64,000 nucleotides of DNA, from contig JAYKAV010003065.1 in NCBI GenBank assembly GCA_035582835.1, positions 329,271-393,270 of the forward strand, in the 5' to 3' direction. Below the pieces are notes generated by a model that was not told where the DNA came from, searched no databases, and saw only the letters and a list, made by a program, of their open reading frames with translations. The position numbers were made by a program, and so were the translations under genes. The DNA comes from Phoebastria nigripes. Lineage: Eukaryota; Chordata; Aves; Procellariiformes; Diomedeidae. Of this stretch, positions 1 to 12,500 are shown piece by piece. Within the stretch, counting starts at the first letter, position 1; the number at the start of each line of letters is the position of its first letter.

Positions 1-480
1 ATCACCCCGCCCTTCCCGCCGCCTCCATTTTCTGTCGGCCCCGGCGCCGGAGGAGGGAAAGTTTGAGTAACCGCCGCCCCCGCGCCGGCAACGCGGGAGG
101 GCCCGGGCCGTGGCGCGGCGGCGGCGGGGAAGGGGCGCGGGGCGAGGCCGGCACTTGCGGGGCGGCGGGCGCGCTCGGGGGGCCCCGGGGCGGCGTGAAA
201 CGCTCCCGGCGGCGCTTCCCTCCCCCTGCGACGTGTAAAGGGGTTAGACACGGCTTGGGCTTCGGCGGTGTCAGGTTTAGGTTGCCATGGATACGGGCAA
301 TTTTTGAAATTTTATGTTTTTAACTATCAATCAAGTGGGCCGCCTCTACTGGGACAGAGGAGCGAGAGGCGGATGCCGTCGGTCAGCGATGCGGGCCGGA
401 GCGGCGTGGGCAGGACGCTCCCGCCTCGGAGCCGTCCGGGCGGCATGGCCAGGCATAGGCCTGCGTTAGCCAAAGCGTGT
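1..480. promoter_or_regulatory. CpG island at the left edge, probable promoter region
   Basis: The first 240 bases are extremely GC- and CpG-rich, with many GCGG/CCGCC units. CpGs stay frequent to about 480 and then drop abruptly to AT-rich sequence. This is the usual look of a vertebrate CpG-island promoter. I cannot assign the gene from sequence. Because NAB1 lies on the minus strand at the right of the window, and vertebrate NAB1 is usually followed by GLS in the same orientation, the island could be the upstream side of GLS, whose body would be beyond the left edge (inference). It could equally be the start of a + strand transcript that uses the exon-like segment at 773-866. The ORFs inside it are GC-driven (runs of G, A and R) and I do not regard them as genes. 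Confidence 0.75.
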
Positions 481-772
481 TAGAAACATCCTTAGCGGGA
501 AGAGTTGTTCCCAAACTCTTTGGGCCAAATGCTTCTGTTAACGCACAGATCTACTGATGGGTTTCCATGCACTTGCAATAAAAATGTAATTGCATAACTC
601 ATTGCCAAAACTTGCTGTGAAGCCCAAAGCTTACAACTTTAAAAAAAAAAAAAAAAAAAGACAAGCAGTAAAACACCTGGACGCCTAGATGAATTGGGTG
701 TGGCTGTTCTTCATGTTCGCATCATCAAACATTTAATCAGAGTGTGAAAATTTTCCTGCTGCTCATCTACAG
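481..772. other. AT-rich flank of the CpG island, no gene seen
   Basis: Composition falls abruptly after 480. The stretch contains a poly(A) run at 641-659 and ends in a pyrimidine-rich tract before a possible splice acceptor (ctcatctacag) at 771-772. I see no coding sequence. Confidence 0.5.
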
Positions 773-866
773 GTCTCAGTGTGGGAACCACCGACCCATA
801 GTAATGCAATGCCAAAGGCCAAAGTGGGAAGAGTAGCAGAGAGTAACTGTAGGGCTTCAGCGCGAG
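773..866 (+). other. Possible exon of a + strand transcript from the CpG island
   Basis: This 94-nt segment is bracketed by a good acceptor (ctcatctacag) and a good donor (cgag/gtatgtc). One frame is open throughout, giving 31 codons plus one base, and holds an ATG at 809-811 that would start MPKAKVGRVAESN. It lies 300 bp downstream of the CpG island, the normal spacing for a second exon. I do not recognise the peptide, cannot find the partner exons, and an open frame of this length is common by chance. It may be a noncoding RNA exon or nothing. Confidence 0.25.
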
Positions 867-2395
867 GTATGTCGCTCCTTACGCATACTTAAGCTTCTGT
901 CACAGCATCCCGACATGCTGCTTGCCAGTATACAGCATCTTGGAAGTCACGGATTTTGCAGTTACTTGGTGAAACTCTTCGCTCACATAACCAATTGCTA
1001 AATTTGTCCTAGATGAGTACAAATCCATACTAGTAAATTGTATCCATTATGGCTAACTGTAGAAGAGGAGCTCTGTTGTCAGCCTACTTCATCAGTAACG
1101 CCAACATGGAAACCAGTATTTAAATTGCCACTAGCTTTCTCACTTCAGGAATCATAATTTTCTGAGCAAAAACATAAATACTTCTGGAGTTCTGAGTCTA
1201 TTACTGCTAAATTTCCTTGTGAACAATTTCCCCNTGCATTGAGGTTTATTTCTTTTGGTATGTTTATTATGTTTGGGGGAGGCGGGGGTGGAGAAGTTGT
1301 AGTTCTGAGTTAAAATGATCTTGCCGCACACTTTACCGGAAATATTTTACTGTGAAGGTACTGATACTTTATTTTCCACTACCCCCCAGATTGAAGGTTT
1401 CAGATGTCTGGGCATAGTAAATGGCTCTTAAAGAACCACGTAAAACACAGAGGGTTTTCTGTTACCTGTTTTCCATGAGCTCCATCTGAGTTTGAGATAA
1501 TCACTACAAATCGACATTGAGAATAGCCTTTGCTTATACTGACACCGCAGCACAAATGCCCACAGGAGTTCCTTCTGCTAATAAATTGTCACAACAGCCG
1601 TGAGAGTTTTTGGAGGCAGATTTAAAGATAGTGGTAATCTGTGCCTATAAAATGAGCCTCGGTGCACCAATGGTTTTCCTTCCCACTGAACAAGGAAACT
1701 TGAAATATCAGTGTGGGATGTGTAATCCTGGGCTACAGTTACTTCACATACAAAAATGCAAAGTACCTACAGTTCTCACATACTTATTACGTTACCTATT
1801 CTATTTCCTGGAACTGATTTTGGATTTCCATTTGCTAAGTCTTTTTGGCAAGCCAATAACTACCTCCTTTATCCTGCCACCCAATAATAATATTTCTCAT
1901 TTTTTAAATTCCGTTATGTAAAATACTCTAAAGATAGAAGTCTCTCAAGCACCTTTTCCATTCCCTCTGCAGGAGCTACTGCTGTAAGACCAGAGACGGC
2001 AAGTGCGTTTCCAGTATGTGCATTTGGCCACTAATTGAACACACAGTTCTGCAGACACTTACAAGATTCCCTGCTGATTTTTAGTGCCAAGGTGATTTTT
2101 TTGGTGTGACAGCTGCGCTCTTTCACAAGCCAGCTGTTTAGCAACTGACCTGGTTCAAAAACCTGTCTAATTCATCTCTTATGCTGTAGAGGGGGAAAGA
2201 AGAGGAAGAATGCAAAACGCAATGATCTGGATCTTTCCTTTTAGTGCTCTGGTTTCTGTTCAAAACATTGCAAATAAGGTTGTGGGAAGGAAAAGAAAAA
2301 AGTGCTATGTTAACAAAAATATTTGCCTCTCATGACAGTACCCCATGTTACACATTCTTGACCCTAAATGAACTCTTTCATTTTACTCATTTCCC

Positions 2396-2423
2396 TTTTT
2401 TTTTTTTTTTTAAAAAAAAAAAA
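2396..2423. repeat. T-run followed directly by A-run (T16A12)
   Basis: Sixteen T are followed immediately by twelve A. This is a self-complementary tract that could form a short AT hairpin. It is probably a simple-sequence expansion, and the run lengths may be unreliable in the assembly. Confidence 0.8.
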
Positions 2424-4179
2424 CTTTGTATGCTATTGCCTTATTCCTTTATTTAACCTTTTAGTATCACCTTCCCACCAGTCATCTCCCAACACAAGTA
2501 TTCTTCAATAAAGCTTTTCTTAAAACTCACTTCAAGAAATTAATCCTCAACTTCTCTCCCTGGAAATTCCCTTGTGCGTGTTTTAGCTCTTGAGGGCNGA
2601 AAAGGCAAGTTGCTCTGTGCGTGGAACTGCAAATAGACAGTTCAGGAACAATGCAAAATGATAAATATAGTTGCAGATTCACAAAGTTCAAGGGCAATAG
2701 TGACTCATTCCCTATTCTGAGAACTTTTGCTGGATATTTCAGGCCATCACTCCTTGCTCCTACTATGACTAAGCCTGAGAAGTTTCACCCAGCGATTCTC
2801 TCCCCTCCTCCCAAAGGTGCAGGTGTACTAGGGGGTCTTCATTTAAAGATGGATTTTTTTTTTTTTGCTTTTGAAATAAGCCATAAGAAATGTAGTAAAG
2901 ATAGCATCAGACATACAGCCGTTTGCTTGTGAAAAGTATTACACATTAAACCGACTCTGATTTTTGTTTTGATCCAGATGTTAGACTGGGCTTTCCCATA
3001 CCTCAGTGAAACCCCCTTTAGACTTCCCTCTTGAACAGAGTGATATTACTCGTCTCTTTGGAAAGAGAAGACAGGCCATCTGCTCTGCCATTCTGTGTTT
3101 CACACAATATCCCAAGAGAAACAGAACATTACAGAAATGGTTTCCAATATAGTGCAAAGAAATTTGAAATTAAAATTCCCTATAGCTTTTATTTTGAGTT
3201 GGTTACACAACCGGCAGTAACCACACGCCAATGATTCCCTTTTTAATTTCCACAACTATACATGTACTTCTGTAAGACAAAAATTATGAGAGTTTAAGAC
3301 AACATGGTTCTTCCATAAAAAGAAAAAAGTGGATCTTTTAAATAGGCATCATTTTTTAAGTATTTCCGTTAAGCTGTGTTGTAGCAAAATATTCCTAGTA
3401 TAGCCCTCTAAACATAATCCATATTTCAGAGGTTGTTCTTCCTCAAAGGGGCATAGCAGCGTTAATCTTCTAGGAGAAAGGGCTCTGAAAAGCAGGTGGA
3501 AAGAGGTCTTCCCAGTTCAAGCACATACACTGATAACAGCTTTCAGGAAGGTTAAATCCTCCCATCAGATCGGCAGGGCAGATCTCAGATAAGCAGCAGA
3601 AATTAAGGATTATCTTGACTACGCCACGAACTGTTTACTTTGCTATTTTAAATGGTTATGTTGGCTCCATTTCATTTGTTGCTGGGTAATGCTTTCCAAA
3701 AGAGAACTGAGGACCAGACACTGCAATTTTGACTCTATTTGAGTATTCCTACCGATTCTAGCAGCAGTTCCTAAAAATAATTTTTTCTTTTGTGAGGCTA
3801 ACTTGCTGCACATTTAGGTAACATTTTGATATTGATTCAAATGAAAGGTGCTCAGTCACAGGAAACATACCCCCTTGGATTGTACNCAGGATATGGAATA
3901 GCTTCCTCTGAGCATGGAAGCATAAGCAGTAAATAAAGTTACTATTTAATCTAAGAAAACGAAGGTTTAAATGTTTAGGCATAATAGCTCAGAAATCCAA
4001 CGAGGAGGAAAATATTCAGAGGAATAATTTACCTGGAAGGTAATAGTTGAGGGAGTCACCTCAAGTGACAAGCAATAGAAAAAAATCAAAATGATCTTCC
4101 CCGTGTAGTGCATCAATGAGACCATAGCTCATTTCTCATTACTCTCATTCCAGGCGAATATGGGCAGTGAGGAATTAAT

Positions 4180-4253
4180 TCAAAGGAAAGCAACAAAAAT
4201 ATTTGGAGGATTTGCTAAGACTGACATGAAGAGAGACTACAAGGGCCTGGGAC
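4180..4253 (+). mobile_element. Old CR1/L3-like LINE fragment
   Basis: The stretch reads aaaggaaagcaacaaaaat, then a purine-rich segment, then ctgacatgaagagagac and aagggcctgggac. The order and spacing resemble the 3' part of old CR1/L3-family LINEs (a 'gcaacaaaaatgatt ... gagagact ... ctgggac' pattern), with many differences. It is a diverged, short, non-functional fossil. The boundaries are approximate. Confidence 0.45.
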
Positions 4254-5319
4254 ATTCCTAGCATGGTTAACAGACAGTATATGATGTTTTCTAGTGTATT
4301 TGACAGAGCAAGCAAATAATAGAAGTAGCTTTATTGAGGATGATTTGCAAAGACCGGCACAATTTTTTCCTATTGCTCTATTTGTTTACCTGTTTCCTTT
4401 CATCTTCGCCAGTGAGACAGCACCATCGTTCCTCATGCACATTATCAGTTATAGCACTTTTCAGATGCAAAATTCTTTACACATCAGAACATTCACCTTC
4501 AGAAGCCAACAGCTTACCTACCAGAGAAGTATTCTCTGCTGCACCCAGCACACCGCATATTATTTGCACTANGATATACCTAAATCATAGCATTACAAAC
4601 CCCATGCATTCCACCCACAATCGTATTTAATGCTTAATTCTGATGACACCTGCCAAACTGCAGTCCAGGTCTTGATACCACAGCAGACCAGGGAGCGGGA
4701 GCAAACTTGGATCTTCTGTTCGTGTTCCTGATCCTCAAATATTAGCCTTGGTAACCTTGTGCTAGCAAATAGAAACAAGTGACAACATCATCTAGCTGCT
4801 CCATCGTATCCCAGATGCCTGCGCCAAGCATGCATGAGAGCGCCTGGGAGCTCAGGGGAGACCATGAACTCAAGTCTAGCTGCTTTTGAGAATGGACACG
4901 TAAAATTGCTGCCTGCGTTTAAGCAAATGTCAGAGCACTTTAGGCTGACCACAAGCTGGCTCGTCATGTACAAAGCTACACAGTGCTGGGCGATCGCTGG
5001 CTGTCCGGTGACATCTGCATGTGCCACCCCCGCCCCGAAGCGATGGAGATGACAGTGCGCTGCAGCCACACCTCGGCCCAAGCTGGTTGCTTTCAGCTCT
5101 GAATTCCAGCACCTTAACGAAAAGGCACTTGGAGAGATGCAGTCTTTCAGGTAAAGACACACAAGTGAATCCCATTTAAGAGTCCCTGTAGGAAAAACCC
5201 TCTCTCACACATCTGGTTTTACCCTTTCACAAATTGAGCTTGAAATTACTTGTGGCCATGTAGAAGCTTAAGCTTACAAGGACACCCAGGCTTAGGAGCA
5301 GGGCTACCCATCCTGGAGG

Positions 5320-5341
5320 AAAACAAAACAAAACAAAACAA
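5320..5341. repeat. (AAAAC)n microsatellite
   Basis: About four perfect copies of the pentamer AAAAC in otherwise unique sequence. Confidence 0.85.
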
Positions 5342-5800
5342 GGTAAAATCAGGCAAGCAAAACAAGCAGTCAGATTGTAATGGAAACTGTCTCGTCGTAA
5401 GTGGCAATTCAAATAGTTTACAAGTCTCCAACCTCCAGAAGGCTCCTCTGGAGCACATAGATACCACTCTGAGCAAGTGCAGGGAATAACCCTAGCACCA
5501 ACAAAACCCCACCTCCTCTGAAATGGCAAACTAATCAGCAAAACCACACGTTTCTTTCTGCCTGGATATTTTTGGCTCCTTCTCATTTCTATTGCTGCAC
5601 TGAGGGAAGAGGAATGGACACTTCAGGTGATTTAGGGCTCAGCCTTCCTTTGCAACCGCCATGAGTTGCAAGACTCCTTGCAAGTTGCAAGACTGTTTAA
5701 GTCTCCTGTTGACTTAAAAACAAACAGTCCCATAAAGACTAATGGGAAAACATCCGATGTTTTTTTAATTCTTGCAGGATGTAACCTTGGAAGATTGTTT

Positions 5801-5826
5801 CCCCCCCTTCCCCCCCCCCTCCCCCC
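5801..5826. repeat. Poly(C) tract, G-quadruplex/i-motif candidate
   Basis: C7 TT C10 T C6 on the + strand, so the minus strand has three long G runs, the middle one long enough to contribute two G-tracts. This meets the usual G-quadruplex pattern. It sits in AT-rich intergenic sequence with no adjacent promoter that I can see. Confidence 0.8.
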
Positions 5827-8800
5827 ATCTAATTCTCTCTTTATAAACACCAAACTTTCTTAAGGAGGTGAAAGGAAGGAGGCAAGGGAGCATAATAAAG
5901 CAGATAGTCTTGGTACCAGTGAGTGAAACTACATGTTGTTGGTGACTGCGGACACGCTACCAGCGGCACTTTCAGTAGCATACAATGTACCATCACACTC
6001 CAAGGGTATTTAATATTTAGACAAGGACTTTTGAACAGTTCCACAACAGTAGGCCAGTGGGGACTGAAGATTTGCAAAACTGGATTCAAAGATCAAAAAA
6101 AATAGAGCAGTCAAGGTTGTAAATTAGCCTGGATTAAGCATATGTTTTTGCTAATAACTTCAGAATTCTTGTAAGGTATTTTTGGTGCATTTGAAACATT
6201 TGTGAAAGCACAAGATTTGTGCTTCTTCAGAGTTAACTGTTGTCACAGAACATCTTCATCTTTAACTGCTCCATAATGCTCCATCTTTTCAGACAGGACT
6301 TGAAACAACTCTCACTGAAGTCAGGAGTTGATGGAAAAATGCACAAGAAGAGAAACTCTACTTTTTAAACAGTATTTTTAGCCCTCAGCATAGTTTCCAT
6401 AGCAGTATTAGACCCAATTATGTGGGCTTTCGCCTTGACTGACTGGGTTGTGCTGTTGAAATTCGGAGCATTTCTAACATTACATGATCTCTGGTGGCAA
6501 AGTCACTCATTCCCACGCACATGCCATGGCTTGTCACCCCCTCACAGTTGTTCTGAGACAACTATTGAATTGGGTCACGCTGTAAACTGCGTGAGCGAAA
6601 CAACCTGGGTTAAAAATTGATGAGTGATAATTCTCCTCCTTGAGAAAGAAGAGTTTCACATAATAAATCTGTGAAACATGGCTTGAGGAGCTCTGAATTA
6701 GACATGCCATAGGATGGCTCAAAGGAAGAGCAGTAGCCAAGAAATTTTGATAATTTTGTTCCTCTCTGTGTACTTGGCCTTGTACCACAGGAAAGGGATG
6801 TTGTCAGACAACAGACTTCACAGCCTTCCTGTCACAGGCAATTTTTAAACGGTGACCAAGTGCTTGGATATTTTGAATATATAGATAAAGTTTCATTTGG
6901 TAGCTCGATCAACGAGCAGAGATTCAGGCAGTTAGATATCCTTATAATAAAGCATGAAGCCAAACCAGCTGTCTGTCTGGATAATACAGTTGTATTGATT
7001 TTTAGGAGGAAATATAAGCAGTTCTGGAATTACTAGAACATCCCTTATTCTGTTACATACTTGCACACAAAATAACCTTGTAATACCCTACAGTAATCAC
7101 CCAAGACATCATGGGCCTAATTTGTGAACAAATCTAATAAAGCCTACCAGTAGCCCATTTCATACGATTTTTTTTTTTGTCTTCAGGCTCTTTGCTATAT
7201 ATGCTGCGTTAGACTAAACTCTCATTAGACAATTGAGGATCGACTCTGCTAAAACAAAGTCTGAGCAACGAGACCAGAACCAAGCTGTGTTAGGGAGGAT
7301 ATTTTGGGCTAAAAGGACTTTGAGAGAACAAATGAAAAATGAACTATGTCGAGTATTTTGGGCCAGAAGGCACGCAGAACAGGCACATGTAATTATTCAC
7401 GTATCTATGGTTAGGAAAACATCACCCAGACACCTTTCTATTTCCTCCCCAGCTTTGACTTACTGCATCATGGCTGCGGCAGAATTACAAACTATCAGGA
7501 TAGGGCACGTGTCTTCCTATTAGTCATGTTTAATCAAGAAGTTAATTTGGTTTATTTCTTGGACTTTCATTATGTGTATTCTGATGCAGTTCTTTTATTC
7601 AGCTTATCTCACCTTGTACATTTCTGCAAGTTTTTCCTCTGGTTATCTAAGTTGTACCTCTTTGTCTTTTGATTGATATACTTTAACAAAGAAAGCAAGA
7701 TCTAAAATAATAGTTTAAATAGTGACTCATTTTGTTCTGCTTTACCTATTAGTTACATTGTTTGATATGTCAACATATTTTATTTAATATTAAAGGTGAA
7801 ATTCAGTTGAAAAAGCACAAGCAGTAGAATGTATTGCCTCTTCACACAGCAGTATGACTGAAAGGAAAGGTAATAACTGCTCAGTGTGGCTGGCTCAATC
7901 TACCTTGGTGTAAAGCCAAATAATTTCTACCATTTGAAATAAAAAGTAATTCTTAAACTACCAATAGTTGTTAATGATTACTAGAACTGGAAATAATCAA
8001 TCAAAATCCATATGCTAGCGAGTAATAATCTTCTACAAACATCCTGAATATAGAGATTATACCCTTTATTTTAACAGCTAACGGGGAAAAGGTTAATTTA
8101 CATCTCAATACTAATTTGCATAACGAGAACCATTAACTTATGAAGTTAATGAACTGATACATCCACCAGCTCAGTCCAATGACCCTGTACTTGGGGAAAA
8201 GCTGAGGGATGTGTGCGGTGGAACGCTGCTGATCATTTCCCAAGGATTTGGCCCAGTTCTGGATGCCCAATGCACCCCAGCCAAATGGCATTCAGCCCTG
8301 CTCAGGATTACCATCAGCTTAAGCGATTGTTTGGAAAAACCACGAGGAACGGTGCTCTTCCCACATAGTAGTTCTAAAAAAAGATTGCTAGCATTTTTTT
8401 GCATCCCTGAATAGATTGCACACAATTGGCTCCAACGCCGTCTTTGAAACATTACAGGGAGGAGAAAAAGAATGAGCACCTTTAGTAGTGCTACAGCTGT
8501 GCTTTCTTGCCTGCTTATTTCTGTCCCCTGTACGCTTCTGATGTTTAGGCAACATTTATTGGCATGTTGGGACTTGCATCTTGAAAATCAGAAGAGCATT
8601 GCACGCATGAGATGAAGGGTAGAAGTAGTCACCAGAAGGCTGTCACCGAGACGGACAGTCGTGAGCCTGTTGAGTACGGTTGAAACTCAACGTTGGGAGT
8701 TTTGTGCTCCAAAAAGAGCAGCAGCAGGGCAGACTGGCTTCAGCTTGCCNGTAGCAGGACAAAGCTAGTTTCTCTGTACCTCTGTTACCTACTGGTCTTC

Positions 8801-9452
8801 TGAGTTCAAGGGCATGGGTAATAGGCAGCTGTGCCACGAAAGTTACAGATGTAACCTTTGAATGCATATTTCAGAGTTCATGTATAAAGTCAGCCTGCTT
8901 ATTCCAGCTGGAACATGAACTGCTTAACCTTCAACTCTCAGAGGCTTTCAGATCGGAGCTGCAAATGGACGGAGAAGATTATTTCCAAGCAGTCTGGCAA
9001 CCTGTTACACGCTATCTCAAAGCGGAGTGGGCAGAGCGATGGCAGCATGCTCTGTCTCGAGCAGAAAGGGATGTCCTAGGAAACAGTCAGTCCACTGGCT
9101 CACGGCTTGCATGTGTGCAAAGGTCTGGGCAAGTTTGTTAAAAGGCCATGCGATGCCCAAAGAGAGAGGTCATTTGTATAAGCACCTTCCTCAAAGGTGT
9201 CAAGAAGCTGTAGGAGATGCTAGGCTTCCACTGAAGACAGTAAGAGAGCTAGGTGCTTGAAATTCTTTAGAATTGGGCTGCATGAGAATAAAATTATTCT
9301 TAACTACTTCACTCTTCCTCCCTAAAGAGTTACATACTTTTTTGCCATATAATAATAAAGTGACGAGAGGAGAAAAGTGATGAGGAATGATGTTACTGGT
9401 AACCATGAGGTATGTAGTATTTTAACAAAGCTAATTAGTTTTGGTTTTATGC
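5827..9452. other. AT-rich intergenic sequence, no gene seen
   Basis: This is mostly single-copy-looking, AT-rich sequence without recognisable exons or repeats. A short imperfect internal duplication (a tattttgggc core) is visible around 7298-7370. The ORFs are short and unremarkable. Confidence 0.6.
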
Positions 9453-9500
9453 AAAAAAAAAAAAAAAAAAAAGAAAGAAAGAAAGAAAAAAAGAAGAAAG
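9453..9500. repeat. Poly(A) followed by (GAAA)n
   Basis: Twenty A are followed by about five GAAA units and a purine-rich tail. This is a microsatellite of the kind that often grows from a poly(A) tail. I could not recognise a retroposed body to its left. Confidence 0.85.
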
Positions 9501-12500
9501 GTCTATGTTCCATAAGTGATCCTATAGAGATGAACTATGCCATATTCTACTAAAAAATCCAGAACTCTAAGTGCAAGCTTACACAGAAGAGCGACCATTT
9601 AAAGAGGTATTTTTTACTAAGCAAATAATCTGTTTACTCTCGCTCTTGTGAACCTTTTCAGTTTTTTACTCGTATTAGTGCAGCAGATTGAACGTACCTT
9701 TGCGTGGGAAGGTTTCTTTCTGTAGCATTTTATGCATCCTCAGTAGAATTGGCTACAGCACAGTACATTTTAGTGGCACTGCCAATCTGTTCAGCTTTTG
9801 TGTGACACGAGGCAGCGCACGAGAGCATACTCCTGGCACAGACGCAGCCATCGGTGCTCTGCGTGCTGCCCTGAACATCGGGGAAGACGGGCTTTTGGAG
9901 CTGGGGCTGGTGTCATGAGCAAGTAGGAGCGGAAATTGTTTAGCAAATAGCCAAACACAGAGGCAAGCTTATCATTTTTATAATTGTCTTTCACAGCTAA
10001 ACCTCACTTAAAGCGCTTAGAGGTAAACCTCGCCTTTAAAAGCCTTTTCTGCCGTGAGGGAATTCATCTTTCATGAAACCTGGAGGAACAGATGTTACTG
10101 CGTTCCCAGTAAAATCGGGAAGGAAATGAACACCATTATCCAGGAAATGGAAATGATTGGAAGCAGCTGTAAGCTGGAGCCTGCTGGCTCTCCCTGGCAA
10201 GTTCTGTGGCCGTTGCTCGTCCCTGCAAAGCGGGGCTTCAGTGTCCCTTTAATTCATTTCACGCTGTCGGGGACATCCCCATGAAGACTGGCTGCCGCAG
10301 CCCCGCTAGCATACTTGAAGGTTAGTTTAGGGAAAGCGTAGATGCTGTCCTAATCCCGTGTGGAAGCCATGATAGAGTGCAAACCCCATATTACACAACA
10401 AGGTCCCTTCTCTGACTCAGTGGAAAGGATTTCCTGGATGCCCACGGCGCTGTTCGGTCGGACACAGGGAGGATACGCAAGCGAGCAGGAGCGTGGCTCA
10501 GTCAGTTACAGCGCAGACATGACCTATCCAAGCACTTGAAATAAGAGTTACTGGCACGTTTCCACGCTTCTGGGCAGCCTTCCTGCGTACAGGACCGACA
10601 CACTTGTTGCAAACCCATGCAGCTATTTGGCTCTAAACCCTAAGGATTAAAACAGACCCATGCGAGGCTTCCCCTCCGTGTTCTGAGGTGTGCACAGCCA
10701 GGGTCCATATACCTGTGCCTGGCTCCTCCTCACCACAAAAACATCCTTCCTAGATGCTGCCGGAAAAGAGTGCTGCGATCGCTCTCACCTCAGAGATGTG
10801 AGATCACCATCTCCAAGGAGCTGAAGATAAATGAAGCGGGGCCTTTCAGCAATCCGATAGTGCCCCAACCATACAAAGCAAGCTTTCCCTGCCCCTATAA
10901 AGGTGCATGATAGAAGAAACTATAATACTATAGCCATAGCACCACAAATGCAATGTCTTGTGTCTGGAAAGCGTTTGCAATAATATGGATGGTGTTACTA
11001 ACCACTTGCATTTTTTGCTGTAGCCAAATCATCCCAAGAGCTCTGACACAGGCCAAGTGGAAGAGATCCTTTTTTGTTCATTTGGAGGTGAATCCTCCCC
11101 CCCCAGTGTTTATTTCAGTATTCGAGTCCTGCTGAGAGGACTACCAGCGCTCAAGTGCTGCTTTGGGACATGCAGGCAACATCAGCCACGGCATTGAAGA
11201 GACTGCACGACAATAACAAAGAAAGCACAAGTTATCTTGAGCAAGCTAGTCCGTGCTCTCCAACTGGCTCCGAGCCCCAGCTCGGAAGGTCACAGAGCTG
11301 ACGTATCATCCTGTGAGTCATCCCATGATACTGCGTGTGTCCAGCATAACTCATGTGGCTTGGCAGCATCGAGGGAGGTTCCTTCTCCTTTCTTGCTGCC
11401 CAGAGTCAATGTTGCCCTATAGAACATACAAGATGGTAAAGCCACCGGAAGACATATGTACGGCAACTTGACCATCTTGCTAGTCGTCATCACCTCCTAG
11501 AGTGGCAGCACCAGACAAGATTCATACCACAAACGTTACTTGCAAAGCTGTCTAGATGGAGAAGTATGTATCAACACAGCCAAAATACACCTACCTACAC
11601 CAAAAATAAAGGTTTACAGCCCAGGTCAACTAATTGACCTACACTCTCTGAAGTCCCTGCTTAAATACCAGAATGTCTGCAGATCTTAGCCAGACTTAAG
11701 CAACAGCCATATTCACCAAACACTAAGATAGATACCTGCTCTACACAGCGCTGTGGAGTCAGGCCCACCAGGTAATACAGATCTCATTCACGGTCTGCAC
11801 CGTTACACCCTCTGATCTACTCCCTAACCAGACAGTCAAAGCACCGCAGACATGACTGGCACCCTGACAGCACTAGGATATCGCCAAGTGTCACTCCATC
11901 AAATGGGTGCTTAGTCAAAGCCACCATTCTGCCGCAAAACCACCATTTCAGCTCAGGCTGGCAGGTACTGGAGCTAAAGCCACAGCCTGCAGCAGCTGGC
12001 TGGAGTCAGCTGGGAAAGCAGGCACTGAAGACGCCCATAAAAGTGATGGAGTACGTTAATCAGAGAGAAAGGCAGGCAGAAAGCTCGGGTGCAGTAGATC
12101 TTCTGGCAGGAGACAGAGCAGAGGGGGTCGTGAGCAAGGGAAGAAAAAAACAACAAAAAAGAAACCATGCAGGTACATGTGAAAATTCTAGTCCTCAGAC
12201 TAAAGTCAGGCCTGAGCCCCCTGAATTTTGGCTAAACTTAAACATGAAAAAACCCACATACACCAGAGGGAAGACACGCTGTTTCAGGAACAAGGACACA
12301 GAACCGACAGATGAAAGAAGCAGAAGCAAGGTGAGACAGGAATCCCCCCCNGCTTGCCAGGCATGCCTCCGACCCTTCCAGACAGGCACTGCCAGTTCAC
12401 CTGGAAGAACAAATACCACGTCTGGAAGGAAAACTGCCTTGCTGGAGTGTGCAACAGCACCCAGCGTGTAATTTGTCAATGTAATGACAACGAAAGGATT

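Larger units (their letters stand above)
867..5300. other. AT-rich intergenic sequence, no gene seen
   Basis: I see no supportable exon. The ORFs present are short and have ordinary noncoding composition. Recognisable items are a T16/A12 run (2396-2423), a poly(T) near 2852-2864, and one old CR1/L3-like fragment (4180-4253), which is listed separately. Single ambiguous bases occur near 1234, 2598, 3886 and 4572. Confidence 0.6.

Noticed and set aside
9027..9260. 77-codon Cys/Lys-rich frame
   Set aside because: No family recognised and no splice context; the length is expected by chance.
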